From Chthoniobacteraceae bacterium (GTDB taxonomy: Bacteria; Verrucomicrobiota; Verrucomicrobiia; Chthoniobacterales; Chthoniobacteraceae): a stretch of 62,519 bases of DNA. Position numbers and translations under genes: made by a program. Numbering within the stretch: the first letter of the stretch is position 1; each line of letters begins with the position of its first letter. The notes below the pieces were generated by a model. The model did not search any database. It was not told the origin of the DNA and was given only the letters and a program-made list of their open reading frames with translations. Of the stretch, positions 42,489 through 51,880 are shown one piece after another. The stretch covers positions 1 through 62,519 of the forward strand of contig CANJZW010000015.1 of assembly GCA_947479475.1 (NCBI GenBank). Direction: 5' to 3'.

Positions 42489-44602
42489 GCCTCAGAAAAG
42501 TGACTGCAGTTTTAAGCGGCCCAAGCATCGCGCTGACCCTAGCGTTAGCGTGCAGTTCAAGCCTTGGAAACGCGGCTTCTGAGCCTGGAGAGTCCAATGG
42601 GGAAAGGCTGGTCCGTAGCGCCCAGTTTATTGAAAACGGAGCCTGGGCAGAGGCGCGCGAGGGGCTCGCCAAAGTCCAGGACCCGATCCCAGCGGAGCGC
42701 GAATACCTGAAGCTGCTGGAGAGTCGCCTGGCTCTGGGGCAGGGGCGGTTTGGCGAGGCGGCGGCCGGGTTTTCGGAACGCTTGGAGTCCCGCGTGCCGG
42801 TGCCGCCGGAGGTGTTTGTCGGCGCGTTGTTGGGAGCGGCCGAGGTGCTTGAGCGTCAGGGGGACGCGCAGGGGGCCTGCAGAAAATTGCTGCAATTTCT
42901 CAAAAGCGGAAGGGAACTGCCCGACGCCTCGCCCGTTTTCCAGAAACTGGCCGAATGGATGGGCGAATCGCAGGACCCGCCCGAGGCTGAATTGCGCGAC
43001 TGCACCCGTCTGGGGCCTTCTGCGCATCAGGCTCTGGCCCGGTTTTACCTCGCCCAATTTTATTTCAACTTGGGCAAGGGGGAAAAGTGCGTCGCGGAAT
43101 TGGCCGTTTTTTGCGAAGCTTATCCAGCACATCCCTTGCGTTCGGCGGCCTTCCTTCGCAGGGGTGAGTACGGGATGGAAATGGGCCGTTGGAATGAGGC
43201 GGAGCAGTTTTTGGGTAAGGGTCTGGAGGGCTGCGTGGAACCTTCTTTGGTGCAATTGCTCGAGCTCCGGCTGGCGCTTTGCGCTTTTTACAAAGGGGAG
43301 TACAAAAGGGCGCTGGAACGTTTCGCTCTCGTGCGCGAGCACGCCTCTGAATCCTTGCCACAGGTCGCTTTCAACTCGGGCTTGGCGGCAATCCGGTTGG
43401 GCGACCTGAAGCGCGCCGCTAGTGAACTTCAACTCCTGAGCGCCGCGGCCGGGACCGAAGAAATTGCGGCAGAACTGGAACTTGAAATTGCGCTGTTCCG
43501 GGTCTCTTCGGGGCACGCTCAGGCGGAGGAATTACTCCAGTCCTTTCTGAAGAACCATCCCAAACACCCGCGTTTGGGAGACGCGAGGGTGGCCCTTGCA
43601 GAACTCTACAGCGCCCAAGCCGGTGCGGCCGCCGCGGACAACGGCACCCGGAGCGCGCGCGCCCTGCGAGAACGCGCTTCCGGCTTGTTGCGGACCGTTG
43701 CCAGCGACCCGCAATCGCCCCAATCCACCGTCCAGGCCCGTTATCTCGCTGTATTCCTCGCCGACGCCGCCCAACCGCGCAATGAAGATGAGGTCATCCA
43801 GCTCGGGGAGGAGTTTTTGAGGGATTTCCCAAACGCCTCGCTGGGCGCTGAAGTCCGGATGAAATTGGGCGAGGGTTACTTTCGGCGGCGGGATTGTGCG
43901 AATGCCGAGCTTCAGTTTGCCAAACTCACGGAGCAGTGGCCTCAGAGTCCGCTGGCGGAGACGGCCCTGTTTTTGGCGGGCCAATGCGCGGCTAGTTTGC
44001 TCAACCCCGGTTCAGTGGATCGCGCCCTCGCTTACTGGGATAAGGTTGCGGGTGGAAGCGGTCCCTTGCGTTGGAAGGCGCGTTATCAACAGGCTTCGGT
44101 TAAAAGCAGGATCGGCGACGAGGCGGAGGGGGTGGTGCTCTTTGATTTGATCTTGAAGGCGCCGGCGGGCGTTTCTCCCGACCTCCGCCTGGCCGCGCGC
44201 TGTGGCAAGGCTGACGCGCTTTTGGCGTTGGTGAAACGCAAGGTTTCCTCCGGGGAAGAGGCTCTGCGGGAATACCAGTTGCTTGCGGACTCCCCCGAGG
44301 CTACCCCCGTATGGCGGAACCAGGCCCTCTATAAAATTGGAAAGTTGCTCGAATCCTCCGATTTCAAGGGGGCGATGGAAGCTTTTGAGAAAGTCTTGAA
44401 TGCTTCCGGTACGGTGGAGGCGGGGGAGTTTTTTTGGTCTTACAAAGCGGGCTTCGATGCGGCGCGAATTCAGGAAAACAAGGCGGCATGGAAGGAGGCG
44501 GTGGCGCTTTACGAAAGGTTGGCGAAGCTTCCCGGGGCGCGTTCGGCCGAGGCTCGGGCCAGGGCCCTGCAGTTGCGCTTGGAGCAGTTTCTGTGGGAGT
44601 AG
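42485..44602 (+). CDS. Exported TPR protein coupled to uvrA
   Basis: The ATG at 42485 overlaps the uvrA stop by 4 bp; the 705-residue product has a signal-like start (SGPSIALTLALACSSSLGNAA). The remainder is alpha-helical TPR-like repeats, for example LARFYLAQFYFNLGKGEKCV, AFLRRGEYGMEMGRWNEAEQ, AEVRMKLGEGYFRRRDCAN and WKEAVALYERLAKLPGARSA. It is BamD/YbgF-like in spacing but longer. No membrane anchor is visible besides the signal. Coupling to uvrA is probably only positional. The partner is unknown. Confidence 0.75.
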   Translation: MSLRKVTAVLSGPSIALTLALACSSSLGNAASEPGESNGERLVRSAQFIENGAWAEAREGLAKVQDPIPAEREYLKLLESRLALGQGRFGEAAAGFSERLESRVPVPPEVFVGALLGAAEVLERQGDAQGACRKLLQFLKSGRELPDASPVFQKLAEWMGESQDPPEAELRDCTRLGPSAHQALARFYLAQFYFNLGKGEKCVAELAVFCEAYPAHPLRSAAFLRRGEYGMEMGRWNEAEQFLGKGLEGCVEPSLVQLLELRLALCAFYKGEYKRALERFALVREHASESLPQVAFNSGLAAIRLGDLKRAASELQLLSAAAGTEEIAAELELEIALFRVSSGHAQAEELLQSFLKNHPKHPRLGDARVALAELYSAQAGAAAADNGTRSARALRERASGLLRTVASDPQSPQSTVQARYLAVFLADAAQPRNEDEVIQLGEEFLRDFPNASLGAEVRMKLGEGYFRRRDCANAELQFAKLTEQWPQSPLAETALFLAGQCAASLLNPGSVDRALAYWDKVAGGSGPLRWKARYQQASVKSRIGDEAEGVVLFDLILKAPAGVSPDLRLAARCGKADALLALVKRKVSSGEEALREYQLLADSPEATPVWRNQALYKIGKLLESSDFKGAMEAFEKVLNASGTVEAGEFFWSYKAGFDAARIQENKAAWKEAVALYERLAKLPGARSAEARARALQLRLEQFLWE

Positions 44603-44651
44603 GCGCCCGCGGGAGTAGGCCACGGTGGGGGGCGCTGCCCGGCGAGGCTCG

Positions 44652-45773
44652 CTACCGCGACAGATAGGCACCGCAGCTCTCTCGCACGATCACGCGCGGT
44701 GTTAAAAGCAGACTGCGCGCTGGGAGCGACGTCACCGCCATCCGCTCCCGCATTGCGTGAAACGCCGTCAGCGCAATATCCCGGCAGGGCTGCTGGACGG
44801 TGGTCAGCGGCACCGTGAGGAGGGTCGCAAAACGAACGTCGTCAAACCCGACCAACCGGAGTTCTTCGGGAACCCGCACCCCGAGGCGTGTCAGCGTCTG
44901 CAGCAAATGGGCCGCCGTGTGGTCGTTCGCACAGATCAGGGCATCGTAGGTGCGTCCGGCGACGAGATTCCGTACAAATTTCAAGTCGCCCGGATCCCCC
45001 TCGTGGGAAAAATCGCGCCCCGCTGTCACGTTTTGGGCCAGCATCGCCGCTCGCGCTCCCGCTTGTCGGGCGGCCACCGTCCCTGCGGAAAACGGCCTGG
45101 CTACGAAAGCCAGTCGCTTTAATCCAAGCTTCAGAAGGTGTTCCGCCAGAAGGTAGCCCCCTGCAAAATTATCGATTCCCACGAGGTCAAACGGGCTGCG
45201 CTTGGGAAACGGGCACAGGTCGCGGTCCAGGAGAACTACCGGAATCCCCGCATGGCTTAGCCGCTCTGTAATCCGCCGGTTGGCCGCCTCGTTGTCCACC
45301 GTATGCTCGAACGGCGCGAAGAAGACGCCCGAGACCCCGCTCCCAATGTAGCGTGTACAAAGTTCCTCCGCTTCTTCGATGCACATGCCCATTGCCGTCA
45401 TCGGTCCTGTACTCCCGCCCCAATGTATCCCGAGTTCATGCACTCGAGCCAGGCTCGCGAGCTCCCCGCAGATGACGTCGAAAATCTCCACCTGACCCAA
45501 CCCCGGCACGATCAGCCCCAGTTGGCGGACTCCCTGCGCCCCCTGTGCCGCGCCGCGCTCCCGGCGCAGATACGTGCCCGAGCCCGCGCGCCGCTCCAAA
45601 AAACCCTGCAGCTTCAATTCCTGCAGCGCACGAGCCACCGTTGGACGCGACGCGCCAAACCTCTTTACCAACTGCGCCTCGCTTGGCAGGCGCGCTGTGT
45701 GGTCGTGTTTGCCTTCGAGAATTTCGGAGAGCAGCTCCTGTTGGATTTTCAAATGCAAAGGCTGGGTTTTCAT
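44652..45773 (-). CDS. GntR-type DNA-binding, LacI-type ligand-binding regulator (AraR-like)
   Basis: ATG 45773 is preferred over the upstream TTG at 45782. Residues 1-72 form a GntR winged helix (LHLKIQQELLSEILEGKHD, LPSEAQLVKRFGASRPTVAR, FLERRAGSGTYL). Residues about 85-370 form a LacI/PBP1-like sugar-binding domain (LGLIVPGLGQVEIFDVICGE, IPVVLLDRDLCP, DLVGIDNFAGGYLLAEHLL, TYDALICANDHTAAHLLQTL, FDDVRFATLLTVPLTTVQQP). This chimeric layout is that of Bacillus AraR, a repressor relieved by its sugar. It is divergent from the sugar operon and most likely controls it. Cytoplasmic. Confidence 0.92.
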   Translation of the reverse strand: MKTQPLHLKIQQELLSEILEGKHDHTARLPSEAQLVKRFGASRPTVARALQELKLQGFLERRAGSGTYLRRERGAAQGAQGVRQLGLIVPGLGQVEIFDVICGELASLARVHELGIHWGGSTGPMTAMGMCIEEAEELCTRYIGSGVSGVFFAPFEHTVDNEAANRRITERLSHAGIPVVLLDRDLCPFPKRSPFDLVGIDNFAGGYLLAEHLLKLGLKRLAFVARPFSAGTVAARQAGARAAMLAQNVTAGRDFSHEGDPGDLKFVRNLVAGRTYDALICANDHTAAHLLQTLTRLGVRVPEELRLVGFDDVRFATLLTVPLTTVQQPCRDIALTAFHAMRERMAVTSLPARSLLLTPRVIVRESCGAYLSR

Positions 45774-45782
45774 AGGGTGCAA

Positions 45783-45817
45783 CCTGTCCTTACAGGCGGC
45801 AGCCTTGTGTTGGCAAG
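45783..45817. promoter_or_regulatory. Candidate operators in the divergent region of the sugar operon
   Basis: The 114-bp gap between regulator and operon contains CCTGT-CCTT-ACAGG at 45783-45796, a perfect palindromic pair, and CTTG-N6-CAAG at 45804-45817. Both have the short arms and central spacing expected of a LacI/GntR-type dimer site. The first is 9 bp upstream of the regulator start, well placed for autorepression. Confidence 0.4.
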
Positions 45818-45887
45818 TTTCTGCCGAATGGTGACGCCACCTCTTCCCTCCTGCAGTGTTTTCCCGCTAATCTCAGCCCACCCACCC

Positions 45888-47162
45888 ATGCACAACCCCC
45901 TCCTTCCCCGCTGTATCCTCCCGCTGGCCTGCTCGCTGATGATCGTTCCAATTTCCATCCTTCAGGCCGCTGCCCCCAATCCAACAGGCTCCGATAAGGA
46001 TGCGGGCTCGCTGAAGACCTTCCACGGGCAACCCAGTTTTGTGCTCTCCACCAAGGAGGTTGAGGTCGCCGTCACTCGCCTTGGAGCCCACATGGCGCCC
46101 ATAACGTTCTTCCGCGACAGCACAAAGCCTGTACAACCGTATCACATCAGCCCATGGCAGAACGAGCCCGCCGCCGCAATGCCAGCCCCGGTGCTCGTGC
46201 CCTTGCGTGGCGACTTCTTCTGTTTGCCCTTCGGCGGAAACAACGATCCACTCAACGGCGAAAAACACCCGCCCCACGGAGAAGTCGTTGGCGATCCCTG
46301 GACGCTTGTTGGAAGGCGCTCCGCGGGCGATGTCACCACCCTTTCCCTTTCCTTCACCCCTACAGCCCGCAAAGGGCGCGTTACCAAGGATCTTTCCCTT
46401 GTCGCCGGCCACAACGTGCTCTACTCCAGTGACACCATCGAGGGTTTTGTGGGACGCGCCCCGCTCGGTCACCATGCCACGCTCGCTATGCCTGAAAAAG
46501 AGGGCGCGGTCCGCATTGCCACCAGCCCTTTCAGTTTTGGGATGACGTGTCCGGGCCTCTTCAGCGATCCAAGCCAGCGCGAATACCAGTCTCTCCTCCC
46601 CGGGGCAAAATGGACCGACCTCTCCAAAGTCCCCGCCGCGTGGAAAAACGCGCCCGACGCCGATCTCACGCGGTTGCCTGCCCGACAGGGATTCGCCGAC
46701 CTCGTTCAGATCAACAGCCAGTCCTGGGAGAAGACGGGTGGCCCCGCCTGGACCACGGCGACGTACGCCGACGCAGGCTACGTCTGGTTCTCGCTCAAAG
46801 ATCAGGGCGTCCTGCACAGCACGGTGTTCTGGATCGAGAACCACGGCCGGCACGGCCATCCCTGGAACGGACGCAATAACTGCCTCGGCCTGGAGGACGT
46901 CACGGCACACTTCGCTGACGGCCTCGTCCCCTCCACGCGCGACAACGTCCTTACCCGCGAAGGCGTCCCCACCGCTCTTGAGCTCACCGCCGCCAAACCG
47001 ACGGTGGTCAATTACATTCAAGGCGTGGTCCGCATCCCGCATGGGTTTGAAAACGTGCAGAACATCGTGTTCAGCGCAGGCGAAGTCACATTCATCTCGA
47101 CCACGGGCGTTCGCGTGACGGCCCCCGTGCGTCATGAATTCCTTAAAACCGGCAAACTCTAG
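45888..47162 (+). CDS. Exported protein, possibly with mutarotase-like sugar-binding fold
   Basis: ATG 45888 gives a signal peptide (ILPLACSLMIVPISILQAAA). The 424-residue protein is beta-rich. Its PLRGDFFCLPFGG and PPHGEVVGDPWTLVGRRS segments recall aldose-1-epimerase proteins (HGFARxxPWE), and CLGLEDVTAHFADG lies in the second half. I could not place catalytic residues with confidence, so it may be a binding protein or a dead enzyme. It is the first gene of the sugar operon, and the binding lipoprotein starts 34 bp later. Function is inferred from its position as an outer-face sugar handling protein. Confidence 0.5.
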   Translation: MHNPLLPRCILPLACSLMIVPISILQAAAPNPTGSDKDAGSLKTFHGQPSFVLSTKEVEVAVTRLGAHMAPITFFRDSTKPVQPYHISPWQNEPAAAMPAPVLVPLRGDFFCLPFGGNNDPLNGEKHPPHGEVVGDPWTLVGRRSAGDVTTLSLSFTPTARKGRVTKDLSLVAGHNVLYSSDTIEGFVGRAPLGHHATLAMPEKEGAVRIATSPFSFGMTCPGLFSDPSQREYQSLLPGAKWTDLSKVPAAWKNAPDADLTRLPARQGFADLVQINSQSWEKTGGPAWTTATYADAGYVWFSLKDQGVLHSTVFWIENHGRHGHPWNGRNNCLGLEDVTAHFADGLVPSTRDNVLTREGVPTALELTAAKPTVVNYIQGVVRIPHGFENVQNIVFSAGEVTFISTTGVRVTAPVRHEFLKTGKL

Positions 47163-47196
47163 GCTCTCCATCCTCCTTTACCCCCATCCCATACTC

Positions 47197-48174
47197 GTGA
47201 AAAAACATTCCCTCGCGAAGACCCTTTGCCTGGCCGCCGTCCTGCTCACAGGCTGCGACAAGCCTGCGGAAAAGGCGTCCACGCAATCCAACGCCACTCC
47301 AAATCAGGGGACGATCGGCGTCTCACTGCTCACCCTCGACAACCCGTTCTTTAAAACCATCGGCGACACCATCACCGCCGAGGGACTCAAACACCACTAC
47401 ACAACGGTGCTGGTAAGCGGGGACAAGGACGTTGCGAAGCAGAGCAACCAGATCAAGGACTTCATCGTCAAGAAGGTCAGCGCCATCGTCCTCAGTCCCT
47501 GCGATTCCAAATCGATCGTACCCGTCATTCAGGAGGCCAACGCGGCTGGTATTCCGGTCTTCACCGTCGATATTCCCTGCAATGAACCGGGCGTCAAAAT
47601 CGCCACCCAGATCGCCACCGACAATTTTGGCGGGGGAAAAGAAGCCGCTCTTGCGATGATCGAGGCACTCGGAGAAGCCGGCGGCAAGGTGGCTGTCCTC
47701 CACTTTAAACAAGTTGAGTCCTGCCAGCTTCGCGTTCGCGGCTTCACCGAGGTGATCAACGCCCACAATGCCGCGGGAAAGCCCCGGATTGAGGTCGTTG
47801 CGGAACTCGAAAGCGGCGGCGCGAAGGACGCTGGCTTTAAGGCGGCCGAGGATATCCTGCAATCCCACGCCGATCTGCGTGGAATTTTCGCCATCAACGA
47901 CCCGGCTGCACTTGGTGCGCGTGCTGCGATTGAAAAGGCCGGCAAAACCAAGCAGGTGGTCATTGTGGGATTCGACGGCCAGCCCGAAGGCAAGCAGGCC
48001 ATCAAGGAAGGCAAGATCTACGCAGACCCCATCCAGTTTCCTGACAAGATGGGCGTACAGATCGTCGACGCCATTCTCCGTCACTCCAAGGGCGAGACTC
48101 TGCCTCCGCAGTTCCTGATCCCCACCAGCCTTTATCGAAAGGCAGACGCCGAGAAGGATTCCTCCCTCAAATAA
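47197..48174 (+). CDS. Sugar ABC transporter substrate-binding lipoprotein, RbsB-like
   Basis: GTG 47197 starts a lipoprotein signal with lipobox LLTG-C20, followed by a Ser/Thr/Asn linker. The mature part has the PBP1/RbsB fold: GVSLLTLDNPFFKTIGDTI, VTVL-type strand positions, AIVLSPCDSKSIVPVIQEAN, PVFTVDIPCNEPGVK, FAINDPAALGARAAIEKAG and VGFDGQPEGKQAIKEGKIY. 325 residues in total. It delivers a monosaccharide or polyol to the ATPase and permease encoded two and three genes downstream. The AroE-like gene follows after 7 bp. Confidence 0.92.
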   Translation: MKKHSLAKTLCLAAVLLTGCDKPAEKASTQSNATPNQGTIGVSLLTLDNPFFKTIGDTITAEGLKHHYTTVLVSGDKDVAKQSNQIKDFIVKKVSAIVLSPCDSKSIVPVIQEANAAGIPVFTVDIPCNEPGVKIATQIATDNFGGGKEAALAMIEALGEAGGKVAVLHFKQVESCQLRVRGFTEVINAHNAAGKPRIEVVAELESGGAKDAGFKAAEDILQSHADLRGIFAINDPAALGARAAIEKAGKTKQVVIVGFDGQPEGKQAIKEGKIYADPIQFPDKMGVQIVDAILRHSKGETLPPQFLIPTSLYRKADAEKDSSLK

Positions 48175-48181
48175 CTTTCTG

Positions 48182-49033
48182 ATGAGCAACCCTGATTTTC
48201 TCCCCTCACTCGTAGGCTCCCTGTCCCAGGGCGCCGCTGGCAATCCCACGGTTGCGATGGTCGAGGCTGCATTCGCACACCACGGGCTTCATTGGCGCTA
48301 CATCAACATGGAGGTTGCTCCGAAGGATCTCGACGCTGCAGTCCGCGGCGCAAGGGCCATGGGGTTTCGCGGCTTCAACTGCAGCCTGCCGCACAAGGTG
48401 ACGGTCATTTCTCTCCTCGACGGTCTTGGGCAGTCCGCCGCGGCCATGGGCGCGGTCAATTGCGTAGTCCGCCGTGGCGACCAGTTGATCGGCGAGAACA
48501 CCGATGGCAAGGGCTTCCTGCGCTCTCTCCAGTCCCTGGAGGATCCCCGGGAAAAAGCCGTTGTTCTGTTCGGCGCAGGCGGCGCAGCGCGCGCGATCGC
48601 CGTGGAACTCGCTCTCGCGGGAACTCGCAAAATCACCGTGGTCAACCGCTCTGAGGAGCGCGGCGCGGAACTCGCCTGCCTCTTGCGCGAGACGCTCCAG
48701 ATCGATGCTTCACACGTGGTCTGGAAGGGGGACTACACCGTGTCGGCCGACACGGACATCGTGATCAACGGAACTTCCATCGGCCTTTACGCTCCGGAAG
48801 CGCGGCTTGCCCTGAACACGGACTCTCTACGCCCCGGCGTGGTTGTGGCCGATGTGATCTTCAACCCCGTACGCACCCGCCTCCTCAAAGACGCTGCCGC
48901 CCGCGGTTGCCGCCCCCTCGACGGTCTCGGTATGTTGGTGAACCAGGGCATTATTGGGGTTCAATACTGGACTGGCATCGAACCGGACGCCGCTGTCATG
49001 CGCACAGCACTCGAGACCGCCATGGGCTTATGA
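48182..49033 (+). CDS. Shikimate dehydrogenase-like oxidoreductase with an altered substrate loop
   Basis: The 283-residue protein aligns with AroE along its length. The catalytic Lys is K72 (GFNCSLPHK) and the Asp is D108 (GENTDGKGF). The NADP-binding loop is VLFGAGGAARAIAVEL with VVNRSEERGAE. The C-terminal VNQGIIGVQYWTG is normal. The N-terminal loop is not: canonical S-x-S-P-x-x-H-N, whose serines hold the shikimate carboxylate, is here AAGNPTVAMVE (residues 18-28). A substrate other than shikimate, such as a polyol, cyclitol or sugar acid, is therefore likely. It sits inside a sugar-transport operon and its stop overlaps the ATPase start by 4 bp. Confidence 0.88.
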   Translation: MSNPDFLPSLVGSLSQGAAGNPTVAMVEAAFAHHGLHWRYINMEVAPKDLDAAVRGARAMGFRGFNCSLPHKVTVISLLDGLGQSAAAMGAVNCVVRRGDQLIGENTDGKGFLRSLQSLEDPREKAVVLFGAGGAARAIAVELALAGTRKITVVNRSEERGAELACLLRETLQIDASHVVWKGDYTVSADTDIVINGTSIGLYAPEARLALNTDSLRPGVVVADVIFNPVRTRLLKDAAARGCRPLDGLGMLVNQGIIGVQYWTGIEPDAAVMRTALETAMGL

Positions 49034-50520
49034 TCCAGGCGCCCCCCCTTCTGCAGATGCGGGGGATCGTGAAGTCCTTCCCCGGAGTCAAGGCACTGCG
49101 CGGAGTCGACCTGGAGCTGCATTCCGGTGAAGTGCTCGCGCTTCTGGGGGAAAACGGCGCGGGTAAAAGCACGCTCATGCGCATCCTCGGCGGAGCCCAT
49201 AAGGCCGATGCTGGATCCATCCGCATCGATGGCCGTGAGGCGCCCTTCAATACCCCGCAGGATTCACGCGCCGCTGGCGTCGCCGTCATCTATCAGGAGT
49301 TCAATCTCGTCCCTGGACTAACCGCTGTGGAAAATATTTTCCTCGGCCGCGAGACGACCCGAGGGGGCCTTCTAGACAAACACACTGAACGCGCCCGCGC
49401 CCGCGAACTCTTCCAGCGGCTCGGGGCGGATCTGGATCTGGATGCTCCGTGCCGCTGCCTCACAACCGCCCAACAACAGCTCGTCGAAATTGCCAAAGCC
49501 CTGGCTTTTGATGCCCGCATCCTTGTCATGGACGAACCCAGCGCCGCTTTGACCGCGCACGAGGTCGGGCGGCTTTTTGAAATCATCCGCGACCTCCGCT
49601 CCCAGGGGATCAGCATCATTTACATCAGCCACCGTCTGGACGAGGTTTTCGCAATGACGGATCGCGTCACCGTTCTACGCGACGGGAGCAACGTCGGCGA
49701 CCGGCTCACCGCCAACATCACCCGCGCCGAGATGATTCAGCTGATGGTCGGACGCGAACTCACCGACGAATTTCCTCAGCGCTCAACCATCCCGGGGCCC
49801 GCCCGCCTCGAGGTTTCCGGTCTGCGCCGTGGGCGTGCCGTGCGCGACGTCTCCTTCACCGTGGGACGCGGTGAAATTCTCGCGCTCACCGGGCTTGTGG
49901 GCGCAGGCCGCACGGAAACCCTGCGCCTCCTTTTCGGCGCAGATCCCCGCGAGGCCGGAGAGATCCGCCTCGATGGCAGGCTGCTTAACATCGGCTCGCC
50001 CTCCGACGCCATCGCTGCGGGCATCGGTCTCCTCACCGAAGACAGGAAGACGCAAGGTCTGGTCCTTGCCCACTCCGTGCGTGAAAATTTCGCGCTCCCC
50101 AACCTTGAACGTCTTTCCAGCCAGGGCTTCGTGCGGATGCGCGCTGAACGCGAGGAGTTCGCCCGTTACGTCGAACAGCTCAAGATTAAGATCCCCAACC
50201 AAGAGCAGCGCGCAGGCAACCTTTCCGGGGGCAACCAGCAGAAAGTCGTCCTCGCCAAGTGGCTCGCCCGACACTGCGAGATTCTGATATTTGACGAACC
50301 CACCCGGGGTATCGATGTCGGAGCCAAGTTTGAAATCTATCGCCTCATGAACGAACTCGTCGCCGCAGGGAAGTCTATCATCATGATCAGCTCTGAATTG
50401 CCTGAGGTCCTCGGCATGGCCGACAGGATTCTTGTGATGCACGAGGGCCGGATCACCGGTGAAATTGCCGACCCACGCTCCGCCACTCAGGAGCAGATCA
50501 TGCGTCTTGCCATCGCCTGA
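49030..50520 (+). CDS. Sugar ABC transporter ATP-binding protein, RbsA-like
   Basis: A 496-residue double ATPase, started at ATG 49030. The first nucleotide-binding domain has GENGAGKST and LTTAQQQLVEIAKAL with DEPSAAL. The second has the degenerate P-loop GLVGAGRTETL common to RbsA proteins, LSGGNQQKVVLAKWLA and FDEPTRGIDVGAK. The fused pair powers import of the ligand bound by the lipoprotein at 47197. The permease starts 37 bp downstream. Length is normal for the family. Confidence 0.95.
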   Translation: MIQAPPLLQMRGIVKSFPGVKALRGVDLELHSGEVLALLGENGAGKSTLMRILGGAHKADAGSIRIDGREAPFNTPQDSRAAGVAVIYQEFNLVPGLTAVENIFLGRETTRGGLLDKHTERARARELFQRLGADLDLDAPCRCLTTAQQQLVEIAKALAFDARILVMDEPSAALTAHEVGRLFEIIRDLRSQGISIIYISHRLDEVFAMTDRVTVLRDGSNVGDRLTANITRAEMIQLMVGRELTDEFPQRSTIPGPARLEVSGLRRGRAVRDVSFTVGRGEILALTGLVGAGRTETLRLLFGADPREAGEIRLDGRLLNIGSPSDAIAAGIGLLTEDRKTQGLVLAHSVRENFALPNLERLSSQGFVRMRAEREEFARYVEQLKIKIPNQEQRAGNLSGGNQQKVVLAKWLARHCEILIFDEPTRGIDVGAKFEIYRLMNELVAAGKSIIMISSELPEVLGMADRILVMHEGRITGEIADPRSATQEQIMRLAIA

Positions 50521-50557
50521 CAACCTTCCTCCCCCAAGATCTCCGCAGAATCTGCTT

Positions 50558-51880
50558 ATGAAACCATCCCGTCTCTTCGCCGACTATGGCATGGTCCTCG
50601 TGCTTGCCCTGCTGTGCGCCCTCTTCAGTGCGCTGACTTTCAGCGATCAGTCGCCCACCGGCGAAGCCGCCGCCATTCAAGTCGCCAAAATGCTCGGCCA
50701 GGGAGGGAGCCGGCCAGCACGCGTCCTCATCGCCACACGCGACCAACCCGATGACGTCGCTTACGCTGCGGCGCTCCAACGGCTACTCAGTGCTGCCGGC
50801 TCAAGCGCTCCGTCTGTTTCGGTCGTTCGAGGCGAACCCAAGGACGCCCGCGAAACGCTTCAACGCCTCGCAGCGTCTGGAGAGCGCCTCGATGTTGTCG
50901 CCTGCACTCAGGCCACGGGCGCGTGGCTCGTGTTTTCCAACTTGCAGGCGGACTTTCCCTCGCTGGGTGAGCCGCGGTTTGTCTCGCCGCGCAGCTATCG
51001 GTGGCCCAATTTTTTGAAGTCAGAGAACTTGCTCAACATCGCCAACCAGATTGCGGTGATTGCCATCGTGGCGATTGGCGTCTCGATGGTGATCATTACC
51101 GGCGGCATCGACCTGTCCGTGGGCAGTCTCCTTGCTCTCTCCTCCGTGCTCAGTGCACGCCTGATCCGGGACTACGCCGGTGGCATCGCGGCCTCTCCGG
51201 CGGGAATGCTCCTGTGCTGTCTTGTCGCCATTTTCGCCTGCGGAGCAGTCGGCGCCTTTTCTGGAGCGATGATCACGCGTTTCAGCATCCCTCCCTTCAT
51301 CGTCACTCTCGCCATGATGCTTGTTGGCAGCGGGATCGCCTACATTCTCGCCAAGGGCCAGTCGATCTATCAAATCCCGGAATCCTTCGTGTGGCTGGGC
51401 CGCGGAGCGGACTTTCTGAATGTGCCAAACGCCGTCTTCCTGATGGCGGTTCTCTACGGACTCGCCCATATTTTGATGAGCCGGATGAAACTCGGCCGCC
51501 ATCTTTACGCGGTTGGGGGGAATAGCGAAGCCGCCCGACTCTCCGGCGTTCCGGTGCGCCGGGTGCTGATGTTTGCCTACATAGCGAGCGCCTCTCTGGC
51601 GGGCCTCGGGGGCGTCATCATGGCCTCCCAGCTCAAGAGCGGTTCTCCGACGTACGGCGGTATGTACGAACTTTACGTGATCGCGGCAGTGGTGGTCGGC
51701 GGCACCAGCCTGGCCGGGGGCGAGGGACGGATGTTCGGGACCCTCGCCGGCGCTTTCACGATCGCGGTGATCCAAAATGGCATGAACCTCACCAACGTTG
51801 AGAGCTATACGCAGAAGGTCGTCCTCGGCCTGGTCATTCTGGGCGCCGTTCTCGTCGACAAGGCTCGAAACACCCGCTGA
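50558..51880 (+). CDS. Sugar ABC transporter permease, RbsC-like, with an extra soluble domain
   Basis: Start is ATG 50558 (MKPSRLFADYGMVLVLALL). The 440-residue protein is about 110 residues longer than RbsC. TM1 (residues 9-27) is followed by a soluble region (about 28-145) and then by the usual FLKSENLLNIANQ segment and the remaining helices. The family motif ITGGIDLSVGS and the helices to GLVILGAVLVDKA are intact. The insertion (SRPARVLIATRDQPDD, AYAAALQRLLSAAG, RLDVVACTQATGAWLVFSNL) looks like a Rossmann-type lobe. Similar long permeases may exist in other PVC bacteria. The kinase start overlaps its stop by one base. Confidence 0.9.
   Translation: MKPSRLFADYGMVLVLALLCALFSALTFSDQSPTGEAAAIQVAKMLGQGGSRPARVLIATRDQPDDVAYAAALQRLLSAAGSSAPSVSVVRGEPKDARETLQRLAASGERLDVVACTQATGAWLVFSNLQADFPSLGEPRFVSPRSYRWPNFLKSENLLNIANQIAVIAIVAIGVSMVIITGGIDLSVGSLLALSSVLSARLIRDYAGGIAASPAGMLLCCLVAIFACGAVGAFSGAMITRFSIPPFIVTLAMMLVGSGIAYILAKGQSIYQIPESFVWLGRGADFLNVPNAVFLMAVLYGLAHILMSRMKLGRHLYAVGGNSEAARLSGVPVRRVLMFAYIASASLAGLGGVIMASQLKSGSPTYGGMYELYVIAAVVVGGTSLAGGEGRMFGTLAGAFTIAVIQNGMNLTNVESYTQKVVLGLVILGAVLVDKARNTR

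Noticed and set aside
45303..45887. N-terminal extension of the first sugar-operon gene
   Set aside because: The frame is open but overlaps the divergent regulator. The signal peptide begins at 45888, so the upstream part is not coding.
45873..47171. Open frame of 432 codons on the minus strand
   Set aside because: Antisense to the first sugar-operon gene, whose signal peptide and operon position support the plus strand.
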